This document shows positions 17,878 to 27,961 of a stretch of 64,000 nucleotides of DNA, in pieces. The position numbers and the translations under genes were made by a program. Positions within the stretch are counted from its first letter, which is position 1. The number at the start of each line of letters is the position of its first letter. Below the pieces are notes generated by a model. The model saw only the letters and a list, made by a program, of their open reading frames with translations. It was not told where the DNA came from and searched no databases. The DNA comes from Rhodothermales bacterium. GTDB lineage: Bacteria > Bacteroidota > Rhodothermia > Rhodothermales > UBA10348. Location of the stretch: contig JANJTM010000025.1 in the NCBI GenBank assembly GCA_024711125.1, forward strand, positions 186,001-250,000, written 5' to 3'.

Positions 17878-18675
17878 CTACGCCTCGAACCGCACCTCCA
17901 GCTGCCACGCCTGCGCCAGCGATCCGATCATGTCCCGCTCGGCCTCGTTCATCGGCCCGTCGACCTCGGCCACCGCGATCAGGTCGTCCAGCACGATCAG
18001 GCGAAGCGATTGCGGCAGGCGCTCGTTGATCGAGGTCGCGCTCTGCCGGATCTCCGTCGCCACGTCGCTGTGCGCGTAGGCCTCGAGCGCCGTCGCGAGG
18101 ATCTGGCGAACGTCGTCTGCGTCCAGGTCCACGCGCCAACCCGAAAGCCGCTTCACGATACGTTCTATCTCGGCAGACCCGAGACTGCCCTTGGAACCGT
18201 GTGCGACCCCGACGGCCAGGATGCCCATGTCGTGCAGCAGGCTCCACAACGGACGATCATCGACGACGGCCGTCGATCGTTCGACCAGCTCCTTTCCGAG
18301 TGCCCGCAAGTCCCAAGACGCCGCCAATACATCGAGCAGCGAACGCTCGCTCCTCAGCAGCAGCCCGTCCGATTCGGCGATGCGCATCGCATCCTCGAGC
18401 GCCCGGCGCCGCTCGTCCGGCGTCAGGTCTTCGGCGAGGGACTCGATGGACCGGATGACCTCGTCGCCCTGGGAGTCGGCATCGTACACGGCGAGCGCTT
18501 CAACCACGATCTCCCGGGCGGCGATCACATCGGTCCCGGATCGCCATGCCGCCACCGTGGCGGTCAGGTGCTCGATTTCCGAATCGGTGAGTTCGGCGTC
18601 GGCGCCGTAGGCCAACGCGATGAAAATCAGCGCCAGGTCGTGCGTCGAGGTCCAGGTGGCGTCACCCGCGTGCAT
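17878..18675 (-). CDS. Tandem TerB-like domain protein
   Basis: A 265-residue soluble, all-helical acidic protein. Two copies of a TerB (tellurite-resistance B) like domain can be read. Each has a helix with aspartates in the pattern of a metal-binding TerB core: LALIFIALAYGADAELTDSEIE then MRIAESDGLLLRSERSLLDVL in the first, and MGILAVGVAHGSKGSLGSAEIE then LIAVAEVDGPMNEAERDMIGSLA in the second. TerB domains are linked to stress sensing and membrane-associated complexes, but the function of this duplicated form is not known. It ends the native sequence on this side of the recombinase element. Confidence 0.75.
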   Translation of the reverse strand: MHAGDATWTSTHDLALIFIALAYGADAELTDSEIEHLTATVAAWRSGTDVIAAREIVVEALAVYDADSQGDEVIRSIESLAEDLTPDERRRALEDAMRIAESDGLLLRSERSLLDVLAASWDLRALGKELVERSTAVVDDRPLWSLLHDMGILAVGVAHGSKGSLGSAEIERIVKRLSGWRVDLDADDVRQILATALEAYAHSDVATEIRQSATSINERLPQSLRLIVLDDLIAVAEVDGPMNEAERDMIGSLAQAWQLEVRFEA

Positions 18676-18877
18676 GTCGTTAGGCTCGTTGGATACGGCC
18701 GCATATTAAGGCTCATTCCGCCCGATCCCGCGCGTGACGAACCCGTGCCCGGGCCGATATTCGTTCAACCAAATGCTCACCGGACCCGGAAATCCGGGCT
18801 GCGCGCCGCCGTCTCGTGCCGTCTCTTGCTTTTCGTGACAAATGTTCGTGAATTAGTCTCAACAACCCCCGACGTCC

Positions 18878-19321
18878 ATGCCGTCAACCGTAGCCGATCT
18901 CCTTCGCCGGAAGCCGACCGCAGTCGTTACCGTGGACGAAGGCGCCACGGTCTTCCAGGCGATCGAACTCATGGACGCGCACCGAATCGGCTGTGTCGTC
19001 GTCGTGGGCGACGGCTCGGTCGTGGGCATCTTCACCGAACGCGATTACCTGCGCCGAATCGCCCTCCAGGGTCGCACCTCGCGCACGACGCTCGTTTCGG
19101 AGGTCATGACGCGCGACGTCATTTCCGTGGAACCGGAAGCCACGGTAGACGACTGCATGGCCCTGATGACCGAGCAGCGCATTCGCCACCTCCCCGTCAT
19201 GGCGGCGTCCCGCCTCGTCGGCATGCTGTCCATCGGAGACCTGGTGAAGCACGTGTCGGACGAGGCCCAGGAGCGCGCCAACCAACTGGAGCGGCTCGTG
19301 AAAGGTTCATACCCTGCCTGA
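18878..19321 (+). CDS. CBS-domain pair protein
   Basis: A 147-residue protein consisting only of two CBS domains (about 8-65 and 75-133), forming one Bateman module. Recognisable strands include IGCVVVVGDGSVVGIFTERDYLRRI and IRHLPVMAASRLVGMLSIGDLV, with the G-(I/L)-(F/L)-(T/S)-x-(R/G)-D ligand-binding motif in each. Stand-alone CBS pairs of this type bind adenine nucleotides and modulate partner enzymes. The partner is not evident. It converges with the penicillin-acylase gene, with 4 bp between the stops. The upstream gap (18676-18877) holds no gene that I can see. Confidence 0.9.
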   Translation: MPSTVADLLRRKPTAVVTVDEGATVFQAIELMDAHRIGCVVVVGDGSVVGIFTERDYLRRIALQGRTSRTTLVSEVMTRDVISVEPEATVDDCMALMTEQRIRHLPVMAASRLVGMLSIGDLVKHVSDEAQERANQLERLVKGSYPA

Positions 19322-19325
19322 CGCG

Positions 19326-21548
19326 TCAGCGATCCGCTCCCGGCCGGTAGATGCGCTCGGCGTTCCTCTCGACATCCGGACGGTAAAAATGGACAGGCCG
19401 CAGGTCGCCCGACGCGTACCGTCCGGCCTGGTCGTTGAAGTGGGCATCCGTCGGATCGCCGTGGATCCCGCCTGCCGTCACCGCCATCGCCCTAAGCGAG
19501 TCTCCGAACTCCACGGCCGCGACGAAGGAATTGCCGCTCGTGCCGTAACGCCGCACCGTGCCCGGCCACGCCCGCGCGCCGAAGGACGCCAGCGACCCCC
19601 ACACCGACGACGTGAAACCCACGGGAATGCTGGGAGCCTCGTCGGAAAAAGGCTGCTGGATATCTCCCGTGATACGCTGAAATCGGTTGACATCGCCCCA
19701 GGGAGTTTCCCAGGTACCGAAATGGGCGGTAAGCGTGTCCACCGCCGCGGCCAGCTCCTCGAGCATTCCCACGCCGGCCGCCGGCCTGCTCATGAAGTCG
19801 GCCGACGACAACCCGGCCGCACGCGCGTCGATGCCGATTCGACGGTTGGCCCGCTCACCCCAGTACACCGCGACCGTGGTCGCTACGGACGTCGGCCTCC
19901 ACGTGTGGTCCCACGCCCGCAGGACGTCGACCGGCCGTTCGGTGCGTGCTTTCAGCGGGTCTGAAGTCGGCAACCGGTCCCAAGCGGCCACAAGTAGCGG
20001 AATCGTCTCGGCGAACGCCGACAGCCACGGGTCGAACGCGGCGTCACGCAGGGACTGGAGAGAAAACGCATCGCCGCGTTCCAGGACCCGCACCGCGTTC
20101 TTTCCGCGGGCGTTCTCTCCTCCGGTCTGCACGTACACGGGAAAATCCTCGACCCTGGGACTATGTGCACCCGCGGCCGAGAACGGCCAGTTGTTCGTGT
20201 TCTGGATCCAGCCGTTCGGCGGATTGACGACATTCGGGCTTTCGTCGTACGACAGCACACCCTGCCAATCCGTTGCGGGATCGCTGCCGTCCACGGGCCG
20301 GCGCCAGTCGAACCGCGCATCCCGCCGGGGTATGAAGTTCGAGTGGAAGTACGCGATGTTGCCCTTCGCGTCGGCAAAAACCGTGTTGTTGGACGAGTTG
20401 GTGTGCATCTCCAGGATTTCGCGGAAGTCGTCGAAATCCGCCGCCTTGGTCCGTAGATAGGACTGCATGAGGGCGTCCATCGGCTCCTCCATGAGGCCGA
20501 CCGAAACCCACCTGCCCTCTTCGGCCCGCACGATCGGGCCGTGGTGCGTGCGGTAGACGGTAAACCGACGATCCTCGATGCCGGCCTCCGAGCGCACCCG
20601 GATCACGACGTCACGCTCCAGCATGCGCCGGAGGGAATCCCCGTGCAGATAGAAGATGCCGTCCGGTCGTTCCTCGACGGTTTCCAGCCACTCGTCGATG
20701 TTGTCGACGCCGCTCGACGTGTGCATCCAGCCGGCCGTCTCGTTGAAGCCCTGGTAGATGAAGAACTGGCCCCACGTGACCGCACCGTAGGCGTTCAGTC
20801 CCTCCTCGCTGACCATGTGCACTTCGTCGCGGAAGAAGAACGTGGTGTGGGGGTTGATCCAGAGCAGCGCGTTGCCCGTCGCGCTGCGCGACGGGGCTAT
20901 CGCGAACCCGTTCGACCCCGACGGCTCCTCGTGTTCGGGCACTAGGTCCGTGGACGCATCCGCGAAGAAATCCGACGGAACGAGACCCGTATCCGGCTCC
21001 GAAGCGGCCGCCAGGACCGTTTCGCGGGCTCCGTAAAACGACTCGAGCCCGCGCAGGTCGACCCGCTCGATATCCCCGCCGATCGAGCCCTCGCTGAACG
21101 ACAGGGCCATCCAGGGTTCGAACCGCGTGATGACGCGGGGCTGCACTTCGGGATGGGTATGCAGGTAGAAGTTCAGACCGTCGGCCCACGCATCCATGAG
21201 TCCCCGCAGCCATTCGGGCGATCGACCGTACATCGCTCGCAACGAGTCCTCGTCGATGAAGAGTCGCATGCGCAGATCGCTCCAGAGGGCCTCCTCCCCT
21301 TCCGCCTCGGCCAGGCGTCCCAGCGAGACGAGGTAATTGCGCTCGATCCGCGGGAAGTCGTCCTCGGCCTGTGCGTAGATCATGCCGAACACGGCGTCGG
21401 CGTCGGTCTTGCCGTACACGTGTGCGATGCCCCAGTTGTCCTGCACGATGGTCACCCGGGAAGCCTGTGCCTCCCACTTCGCGACTTCGGGGTCGCTGGG
21501 GGAGCATCCGGCAAGGAGTACGACGACGAGCGGGAGGAGGCGGCGCAT
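19326..21548 (-). CDS. Penicillin acylase (S45) family lipoprotein
   Basis: A 740-residue Ntn-hydrolase precursor. The signal peptide ends in the lipobox LLAGC (cysteine 15), so it should be an outer- or inner-membrane lipoprotein facing the periplasm. The alpha-subunit region starts with VTIVQDNWGIAHVYGKTDADAVFGMIYAQAEDDFPR. Autoprocessing should expose serine 212 in PSGSNGFAIAPSRSATG, the N-terminal nucleophile of the beta subunit. The family cleaves amide-linked acyl groups (penicillins, acyl-homoserine lactones, aculeacin, other acyl-peptides). The start ATG 21548 is chosen because it gives the lipoprotein signal. A TATACTTCCG -10-like element lies about 30 bp upstream. Confidence 0.9.
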   Translation of the reverse strand: MRRLLPLVVVLLAGCSPSDPEVAKWEAQASRVTIVQDNWGIAHVYGKTDADAVFGMIYAQAEDDFPRIERNYLVSLGRLAEAEGEEALWSDLRMRLFIDEDSLRAMYGRSPEWLRGLMDAWADGLNFYLHTHPEVQPRVITRFEPWMALSFSEGSIGGDIERVDLRGLESFYGARETVLAAASEPDTGLVPSDFFADASTDLVPEHEEPSGSNGFAIAPSRSATGNALLWINPHTTFFFRDEVHMVSEEGLNAYGAVTWGQFFIYQGFNETAGWMHTSSGVDNIDEWLETVEERPDGIFYLHGDSLRRMLERDVVIRVRSEAGIEDRRFTVYRTHHGPIVRAEEGRWVSVGLMEEPMDALMQSYLRTKAADFDDFREILEMHTNSSNNTVFADAKGNIAYFHSNFIPRRDARFDWRRPVDGSDPATDWQGVLSYDESPNVVNPPNGWIQNTNNWPFSAAGAHSPRVEDFPVYVQTGGENARGKNAVRVLERGDAFSLQSLRDAAFDPWLSAFAETIPLLVAAWDRLPTSDPLKARTERPVDVLRAWDHTWRPTSVATTVAVYWGERANRRIGIDARAAGLSSADFMSRPAAGVGMLEELAAAVDTLTAHFGTWETPWGDVNRFQRITGDIQQPFSDEAPSIPVGFTSSVWGSLASFGARAWPGTVRRYGTSGNSFVAAVEFGDSLRAMAVTAGGIHGDPTDAHFNDQAGRYASGDLRPVHFYRPDVERNAERIYRPGADR

Positions 21549-21576
21549 GGCGGCAGCGGTTCGACAGGGATGCGGA

Positions 21577-21582
21577 AGTATA
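21577..21582 (-). promoter_or_regulatory. Candidate -10 box upstream of the penicillin-acylase gene
   Basis: TATACT (5 of 6 of the -10 consensus), followed by TCCG, 29-34 bp upstream of the start at 21548. The same TATACTTC octamer precedes pntAA. No good -35 is visible. Confidence 0.35.
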
Positions 21583-21603
21583 CGCAGCACGGGGGACCCT
21601 GTC

Positions 21604-21642
21604 GAAACGAAAGAAGCCCCGGACGCGGCGCGCCGAGGCTTC
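21604..21642 (-). terminator. Rho-independent terminator after tRNA-Lys
   Basis: On the minus strand GAAGCC and GGCTTC (21642-21637 with 21618-21613) pair, extended inward by CGG/CCG after a one-base mismatch, and the transcript continues TTTCGTTT. It starts 4 bp after the tRNA end. Confidence 0.7.
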
Positions 21643-21645
21643 GGG

Positions 21646-21718
<73 letters not shown>

Positions 21719-21805
21719 GGAGAGCGCAATGATACGAACGTACCATATTCCGGTTTCTGAATTCCGTGTGCAACGTCGGACCGGACGCGCGCGGTCGGCG
21801 TCCGA

Positions 21806-23737
21806 TCAGACGTCCAGTTCGTCCACTTCACCGGCCGACTGCATGATGAAGTCGTATCGCGCACCGGCATCCTTGCCCATGAGATCGCTCACCACCTGGT
21901 CCGTCAGGATGCGGAAACCCTCCGGAATCGACACCTGGAGAAGACGCCTCTTCTCGGGGTCGAGCGTGGTCTCCTTCAGCGTCGCCGGCATCATTTCACC
22001 GAGGCCTTTGAATCGCTGCATCTCGATGCGCACGTTGCGATTCCGACGCCGGATCTCGTCCTCGATCCGAGCCCGATCGGCGTCGTCGAGCGCCCAGTAG
22101 GTCTGCTTTCCGGCGTCGAGCCGGTACAGGGGCGGCTGCGCGAGGTATACGTGTCCCTCGTCGATCAGCGGCTTCATGAACCGGTAGAAGAACGTCAGCA
22201 GCAGGGTGGTGATATGGTGCCCGTCCGAATCGGCGTCCATCAGCAGGATGACCTTGTGGTACCGGAGGTTCTCCAGCCTCAACTGGTCCCCTGCCCCGCA
22301 GCCGAGCGCCTGCACGACGTTGGACAGCTCCTTGTTCTCCAGCACCTTCTTCAGCGGCGCCTGCTCGGCGTTGAGCACCTTGCCGCGGAGCGGAAGAATG
22401 GCCTGGAATCGGCGATCCCGGCCCTGTTTCGCCGAACCACCGGCCGAATCACCCTCGACGATGAAGATCTCGCTGTCTGACGGATCGGTGGAGGAGCAGT
22501 CGGCGAGTTTGCCCGGCAGGTTCAGCCGGTGCGAAACGCTCGTCGCCCGGCGCACGCTGGCGACCGCAGCCCGGCTTGCGAGACGCGCCTTGGCCGCCTG
22601 GATCACGCGCGCCACGATGGCCTCGCTGGTCGACGGGTGGCGGTTCAGGAATTGCTCCAGCTCCAGCCTGACCGCTCCCGCCAGGATTCCGCGTGCCTCG
22701 GGATTATTGAGCTTCTCCTTCGTCTGCCCCTGGAACTGGGGATCGGTCATGTAGAGGCTCACGATCGCCAGAACCCCTTCGCGGATGTCGTCGGCCGAGA
22801 TGTCCAGCTTCTTCGGAAGGAGGTCGTGCGTCTCCATGTAGGCGCGGATAGCGCTGCGCACCGCGTCCTTCAGCCCCTGCTCGTGGGTTCCCCCGTCGAC
22901 GGTCGGGATACCGTTCACGAACGAGCGGATCGTCTCCTTCGGCGACTCGGTCCACTGCAGCGCCACCTCGACGCGGCTGCCCGACGCCAGGCTCTGCTGC
23001 CGAACGAGGAAGGGATCGTCGTGTACCGGCCGGAGTTTGCCCTGTCGAAGCAGGTACTGCTGGAATTCCGCGATTCCACCCTCGTGGTGGAATTCCTGCC
23101 GAGAGCCCGCCGTGTCGTCCTTGAACACGATGCGCAGGCTTCCGTTCAGATACGTCTTCACCTCGAGTTGCTGCGCGATTTCGGCCGCATCGAACTCGAC
23201 GGTCTCGAAGATCTCGGGGTCCGGTCTGAAGTAGATCGTCGTGCCCGATCCCCGGGTGCCGCTGGCCGTCTGCCTGAGCCGGCCGGCGGGCACGCCCCGC
23301 GCATATCGCTGCTCCCACGTCCCCCCGTCCCGCTTGACGGTGGCCACGAGTTCGACGGAAAGCGCGTTGACGACCGACGCCCCGACTCCGTGCAGCCCTC
23401 CCGAGGTGATGTAGTTGGACGAATCGAACTTTCCGCCCGAATGGAGGGTCGTGAAGATGACCTCGAGTGCCGGAACCCCCTTCTTCGGATGGATGTCGAC
23501 CGGGATGCCGCGCCCGTTGTCGGCAACCGTGACCGATCGTCCGTCCCGGTGCAGGGTTACCTCGATCTGCGTGGCGAACCCGTTGGTCGCTTCGTCTACC
23601 GCGTTGTCGACGATCTCCCAGAGCAGGTGGTGAAGGCCCGGCTTTCCGGTACCCCCGATGTACATGCCCGGCCGCTTCCGGACCGGTTCCAGGCCTTCGA
23701 GCACCTGGATGTCTTCCCCAGTATACCTGCCGTTCAT
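21806..23737 (-). CDS. parE: DNA topoisomerase IV subunit B (type IIA ATPase subunit)
   Basis: A 643-residue GyrB/ParE protein. It opens with [24 protein letters not shown]. The GHKL ATPase motifs are [25 protein letters not shown] and [16 protein letters not shown], followed by the transducer domain. The TOPRIM domain has [20 protein letters not shown] and DADSDGHHI. The C-terminus is the short PLRGK...RFKGLGEM type. Size and the partner gene, which lacks a clear GyrA box, favour ParE (decatenation) over GyrB. The start ATG overlaps the parC stop by 4 bp. A second topoisomerase gene pair should exist elsewhere. Confidence 0.88.
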   Translation of the reverse strand: MNGRYTGEDIQVLEGLEPVRKRPGMYIGGTGKPGLHHLLWEIVDNAVDEATNGFATQIEVTLHRDGRSVTVADNGRGIPVDIHPKKGVPALEVIFTTLHSGGKFDSSNYITSGGLHGVGASVVNALSVELVATVKRDGGTWEQRYARGVPAGRLRQTASGTRGSGTTIYFRPDPEIFETVEFDAAEIAQQLEVKTYLNGSLRIVFKDDTAGSRQEFHHEGGIAEFQQYLLRQGKLRPVHDDPFLVRQQSLASGSRVEVALQWTESPKETIRSFVNGIPTVDGGTHEQGLKDAVRSAIRAYMETHDLLPKKLDISADDIREGVLAIVSLYMTDPQFQGQTKEKLNNPEARGILAGAVRLELEQFLNRHPSTSEAIVARVIQAAKARLASRAAVASVRRATSVSHRLNLPGKLADCSSTDPSDSEIFIVEGDSAGGSAKQGRDRRFQAILPLRGKVLNAEQAPLKKVLENKELSNVVQALGCGAGDQLRLENLRYHKVILLMDADSDGHHITTLLLTFFYRFMKPLIDEGHVYLAQPPLYRLDAGKQTYWALDDADRARIEDEIRRRNRNVRIEMQRFKGLGEMMPATLKETTLDPEKRRLLQVSIPEGFRILTDQVVSDLMGKDAGARYDFIMQSAGEVDELDV

Positions 23738-26064
23738 GCCGAATTACCGTTCAGGCGGATCTCCACGGGCGGAACGATGACCTTGGTCAGCGCACCGCGC
23801 TGGATCACCAGCTTGCCCCGGTTGCCGCGGTTGGAAACGTCGAACTTCGTCGTGCGAACGATCTCCCGCCGACCGCGCGAGGTCTCCACCTCCAGTCCCT
23901 GCCGCGCGGCGGTGGCGAGCGCAAAGCCGAGCACGCGGTCGCCCGCGCCGAGGCGCATCGCGATGACGCCCTTGGCGGCGCCCTTCATGACAGGGATCTG
24001 GGCAACCGGGAATATCAGTGCGTAGCCCGTTCGCGACGCGATGCAGACATTCTCGTCGCCCGCCGCCGGAACCACGCCCAGGATGGTATCCGCGTCCTGC
24101 ACGCGCATGAAGGTGCGGCCGTTCCTGTTGGAGGGCTCCGAGAATCCGTCCAGTGGGAGTCGCAGGCACGTCCCCTTTTCGGTGACGGCCACGAGGAACG
24201 GTCCCTCCTCCGGCGGAGGAGTCCCCTCGAACAGCCCGGGTTCCGACTCCGGTTGTACGATCGGGGCCGGAAGCACGCGGGGATCCATGGAGATGACGCC
24301 GACGACGTGCTCCCGATCCGAAAAGTCGAAGAGCTTCTGGACCGGGTTCCCGTGGCCCGTGGTACTCGGAAGCGCCTCGATGCGCGTGGTGTATGCCTTC
24401 CCGAAGTTCGTGAAGAAGGCGATCGACTGGCGGGTCGAGCCCGGAAGCACCCAGCCGACCGAATCACCGTCGCGGGTCCGGATACTCTCGAGTTCGGTAT
24501 ACGAGCGCTGCCGCTTCACCCAGCCGTCCCGTGTCACGATGACATACACGTCCTCGTCGACGATGTACGCCTCGGCCTGGTACTCGAGTGCGGCATCGGG
24601 ACCCGCGACCGCCGTGCGGCGGGGAGTGGCAAACGTCTCACGGATCTCCCGGAGTTCGTCCGCGACGAGCAGCCATCGTTTGCCCTCGTCGTCCAGCAGG
24701 TCCCGCAGGACGGCCGCCGCGGCCTCCTTCTCCTCCAGTTCGCGCCGGATCGCGTCGATTTCGAGCTTCGCCAGCTTGTACAGCTTGGTCTCCAGGATCG
24801 CGTCGGCCTGCACGTCATCGAGCCCGAAACGGTGCATCAACCGCTGGGCGGCATCCGCCTTGTCCTCCGACGACCGGATGATGCGGATGGCCTCGTCGAG
24901 CGCGTCGAAGATCTTTTCGAACCCGCGCAGGATGTGGATGCGCTTCTCGAGCTGGTCCAGCTCGAACCGGAGCCGCCGGACGACGACTTCCATGCGGAAA
25001 TCGAGGAAGTGACGCAGCATCCTGCCGAGGTCCACGCGCTCCGGTGCGCAGACTTCCGGGTTGTCCGTGGGCACCAGGCACGTAAGGTTGACGTGGAACC
25101 GGGTCTGCAGCTGCGTATGCTTCAGCAGGTACGCCATGGCGACCTCGGCCTCGGCACCACGCTTCAATTCGAGCACGATGCGAACGTCGTCGGTCGACTC
25201 GTCCCGAACGTCGACGACCTGCGGCAGCTTTCCGCCCAGGATGTGTTCGGCGATCTGTTCGATGAGATCGCTCTTCGTCACCCCGTACGGGATCGATGTG
25301 ATCACGACACGGGTCTTTCCGTCGGCCTCCCAGTCCCCGCGCAGCTCGATGGGTCCCTCGCCCTTCTCGTACACCGAGACGAGCTCATCCCGGGTATTGA
25401 GCACTCGTCCTCCGGTGGGAAAGTCGGGGGCGATTCCGAACCGGCTGACCAACTCGGCCACCGTGAGCGCCGGATCCTCGATCAGCGCCAGGAGCGCCGA
25501 AACCGTCTCGCCCAGGTGGTGCGGCGGGATGTTCGTCGCCATGCCGACGGCGATGCCGCTGGCTCCGTTGACGAGCAGGTTCGGAAACCGGGCAGGCAGC
25601 ACCACCGGCTCGCTGAACGAGCCGTCGAACGTCGGTCGGTAGGGGACGGTCTCCTTGCGGATCTCGCCCAGCAACTCCATCGCGATGGGCTGCAGCTTGG
25701 CCTCGGTGTACCGCATCGCCGCCGGGCTGTCCCCGTCCAGCGAACCGAAGTTGCCGTGTCCGTCCACGAGCGGCGCACGGAGCGAAAACGGCTGCGCCAT
25801 GCGCACCATCGCCTCGTAGATCGCCGAGTCCCCGTGCGGGTGGTACTTGCCCATTACCTCCCCCACCACCGTGGCGCTCTTCCGGTATCGCCCGTCCGGC
25901 ACGAGGTGCAGGTTGTGGTACATCGCGTACAGGATGCGACGCTGCACCGGCTTGAGCCCGTCACGGATGTCCGGCAGCGCGCGGCTCGTAATAACGGACA
26001 ACGCGTAGTTGAGGTAACGCTGGCGCGTCGTCTCGTGCAGCGGTACGACCTCGACGATCGGCAT
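23734..26064 (-). CDS. parC: DNA topoisomerase IV subunit A
   Basis: A 776-residue GyrA/ParC breakage-reunion subunit. The catalytic tyrosine is Y119 in [10 protein letters not shown]. The quinolone-determining region reads [13 protein letters not shown] with serine 80 and glutamate 84, the susceptible wild-type residues. The coiled-coil tower and C-terminal beta-pinwheel repeats ([31 protein letters not shown]) follow. I see no clean QRRGGRG GyrA box, which supports topoisomerase IV rather than gyrase. The ATG at 26064 fits the family N-terminus; the longer frame to 26139 is not conserved. It is translationally coupled to parE. Confidence 0.88.
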   Translation of the reverse strand: MPIVEVVPLHETTRQRYLNYALSVITSRALPDIRDGLKPVQRRILYAMYHNLHLVPDGRYRKSATVVGEVMGKYHPHGDSAIYEAMVRMAQPFSLRAPLVDGHGNFGSLDGDSPAAMRYTEAKLQPIAMELLGEIRKETVPYRPTFDGSFSEPVVLPARFPNLLVNGASGIAVGMATNIPPHHLGETVSALLALIEDPALTVAELVSRFGIAPDFPTGGRVLNTRDELVSVYEKGEGPIELRGDWEADGKTRVVITSIPYGVTKSDLIEQIAEHILGGKLPQVVDVRDESTDDVRIVLELKRGAEAEVAMAYLLKHTQLQTRFHVNLTCLVPTDNPEVCAPERVDLGRMLRHFLDFRMEVVVRRLRFELDQLEKRIHILRGFEKIFDALDEAIRIIRSSEDKADAAQRLMHRFGLDDVQADAILETKLYKLAKLEIDAIRRELEEKEAAAAVLRDLLDDEGKRWLLVADELREIRETFATPRRTAVAGPDAALEYQAEAYIVDEDVYVIVTRDGWVKRQRSYTELESIRTRDGDSVGWVLPGSTRQSIAFFTNFGKAYTTRIEALPSTTGHGNPVQKLFDFSDREHVVGVISMDPRVLPAPIVQPESEPGLFEGTPPPEEGPFLVAVTEKGTCLRLPLDGFSEPSNRNGRTFMRVQDADTILGVVPAAGDENVCIASRTGYALIFPVAQIPVMKGAAKGVIAMRLGAGDRVLGFALATAARQGLEVETSRGRREIVRTTKFDVSNRGNRGKLVIQRGALTKVIVPPVEIRLNGNSA

Positions 26065-26172
26065 GGGTCGTGGGCAATAACGGCTAAACCGGCAGGGACA
26101 GGAAAGTACGAACGGTCCGAGGACAACCCTACGTCGCACCCCGCAGGAAAACCGGGCGGATTCCGGCCGTCG

Positions 26173-26868
26173 TCAGGCGGCGGCCTCCCGGTGGAGCGTG
26201 AAATAGTCACCCTGAGCCGTCCAGTGGATCTGCAGGAGGCGCGCCCGCGCGAGGATCACCAGGGTCTGGGATGCCCGCGAGCGCGGAAGATTCGCCAGCC
26301 GTGCGAACTGTTCCACCGTGATCCGTCCGTATTCCTCGAGATAGCGCAGCAGCTTCGTCTCCTTTTCCCCGAATTCGAACCGGACGTCGCGTCCCTCACC
26401 CCCGCTGCGCATGAGCCGAACCGCCTCGCGGCTCGCTTCCACGCTCATGTCGTCGACGCGGACATAGACCGCGCGGCGGTCGCCCTCCCCGTTCCCCGTC
26501 ACGTAATGCGGCCGGCGATCCGACGCCGGCACTTCCACGAGCAGGACTTCCCGACGGCGCGTGACCGGAATCCGGCGAATCACGCACGGAATCGGGGGAT
26601 CGGCATGGACGCGCAGTGCCTCGAGCAGCGAATACTCCTCTTCGTCGGCATCCCGGAGGCCGACGATCCCGCCGTCGTCTCCGACCCCGATCAGCACGCG
26701 CCCTCCCCCGGAATTCGCGAACGCCGCGATCTCCCTCACTACGCGGGATCCCTCGGGAACGCGCAGCTTGAACTCGACATGGCGCCCTTCGCCCAGGGAA
26801 ACGAGCCGGCGCAATTCGTCGAGCGAACGGTGCGCCTCGTGTCGCTCTTCGCCCTGCTGCCGCACCAT
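26173..26868 (-). CDS. AlbA_2/Schlafen-like ATP-binding-domain regulator
   Basis: A 231-residue protein. The N-terminal AlbA_2 (Schlafen group 3-like) domain has the pattern EFKLRVPE...EIAAFANSGGGRVLIGVGDDGGIVGL, in which the glutamate, the AFAN helix and the GG-x-(L/I)-x-I-G-V strand are the family core. The C-terminal part (about 165-231) is a winged helix: ITVEQFARLANLPRSRASQTLVILARARLL. Such proteins are often transcription regulators or nucleic-acid binding factors. No signal or membrane segment. It sits between gpsA (31 bp) and parC (108 bp) on the same strand. Confidence 0.8.
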   Translation of the reverse strand: MVRQQGEERHEAHRSLDELRRLVSLGEGRHVEFKLRVPEGSRVVREIAAFANSGGGRVLIGVGDDGGIVGLRDADEEEYSLLEALRVHADPPIPCVIRRIPVTRRREVLLVEVPASDRRPHYVTGNGEGDRRAVYVRVDDMSVEASREAVRLMRSGGEGRDVRFEFGEKETKLLRYLEEYGRITVEQFARLANLPRSRASQTLVILARARLLQIHWTAQGDYFTLHREAAA

Positions 26869-26899
26869 GCCTGTCGGATGACCGGGTGAAACGACGGGA

Positions 26900-27931
26900 T
26901 CAGGAGCAATCCTCGCTCCCGTACAGCCAGTCCTCGTGCTTCGCGGCGCGCGTCATGAGGTCGTGTACGGCCGAACGGGGTGCCTTGCCCTCGAACAGGA
27001 TGGAGTATACGGCCTCCGTAATGGGCATTTCCACGCCGGTACGGCCGGCGAGCTGGTAGACCGATTCGGTCGTGCGAACGCCCTCGGCCACCATGCTCAT
27101 GCGGGAGACGATTTCTTCGAGCGATCTCCCTTTCCCGATCTCGACACCGACCGAGCGGTTGCGGCTGTGCCGGCTCGTACAGGTCACCACGAGGTCCCCG
27201 ATGCCAGCCAGCCCCGAAAACGTGGTCGGACGCGCGCCCATGGCACACCCCAGGCGGCGGATCTCCGAGATCCCACGGGTGATGAGGGCCGCCTTGGCGT
27301 TGTCTCCGTACCCAACGCCCTCGCTGATGCCCGCGGCGATCGCCATGACGTTCTTCACCGATCCGGCCACCTCGACGCCGACGAGATCGTCGTTCTCGTA
27401 TACGCGCAGGCGGGGCGACATGAAGAGGCGTTGCAGCCTTCCCGATACGTCCGTGCTGCGCGAGGCGACGACGACGGCCGTCGGGTGTCCCGAGGCCACC
27501 TCCTCCGCGTGCGAAGGCCCGTACAGCACCGCAAGGAGCGTGGGATCGACCGAGGGCATGGCCTCGGCCAGGACCCCCGTGGTCGTGAGCAGCGTGCCGT
27601 TCTCGATGCCCTTGGCCACCGAGACCACGAGGTGGCTTGACGAAGCCGCGGCGGAAAGCCTCTCGGCGATGGCACGCACCTGCTGCGAGGGCGTCGCGAT
27701 GACCCAGACGTCACGGTCCTCGATCGCCTCGCCGAGATTCGACGTCACGAGGACGCCGTCCGGAATCACCGCCTCCGGCAGGTAGGTCGGATTGTGCCGC
27801 TCCTCGGCCATGACACGCGCGGCTTCCGGCCTGCGCGCCCACAGGGAGACGTCCCGTCCCGCCAGCGAAAAACTGATGGCCAGCGCGGTGCCCCAACTTC
27901 CCGCGCCGATGACGGCGATGCGGTCCTGCAC
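26900..27931 (-). CDS. gpsA: Glycerol-3-phosphate dehydrogenase [NAD(P)+]
   Basis: A 343-residue GpsA, which makes sn-glycerol 3-phosphate from dihydroxyacetone phosphate for phospholipids. The nucleotide-binding motif is IAVIGAGSWGTALA. The catalytic lysine is in VAGSVKNVMAIAAGISEG, and the conserved arginine/asparagine segment is TFSGLAGIGDLVVTC...SRNRSVG. The start is the GTG at 27931. It lies 30 bp after plsY on the same strand, and the two supply consecutive steps: G3P synthesis and its acylation. Confidence 0.96.
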   Translation of the reverse strand: MQDRIAVIGAGSWGTALAISFSLAGRDVSLWARRPEAARVMAEERHNPTYLPEAVIPDGVLVTSNLGEAIEDRDVWVIATPSQQVRAIAERLSAAASSSHLVVSVAKGIENGTLLTTTGVLAEAMPSVDPTLLAVLYGPSHAEEVASGHPTAVVVASRSTDVSGRLQRLFMSPRLRVYENDDLVGVEVAGSVKNVMAIAAGISEGVGYGDNAKAALITRGISEIRRLGCAMGARPTTFSGLAGIGDLVVTCTSRHSRNRSVGVEIGKGRSLEEIVSRMSMVAEGVRTTESVYQLAGRTGVEMPITEAVYSILFEGKAPRSAVHDLMTRAAKHEDWLYGSEDCS

Positions 27932-27961
27932 TCGCTTGCGAAGGCTCGGTGGAACGGCGCG

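Noticed and set aside
24253-26889. Plus-strand open frame of about 878 codons opposite parC and the AlbA_2 gene
   Set aside because: Antisense to a well-conserved topoisomerase; the translation is low-complexity and unlike any protein.
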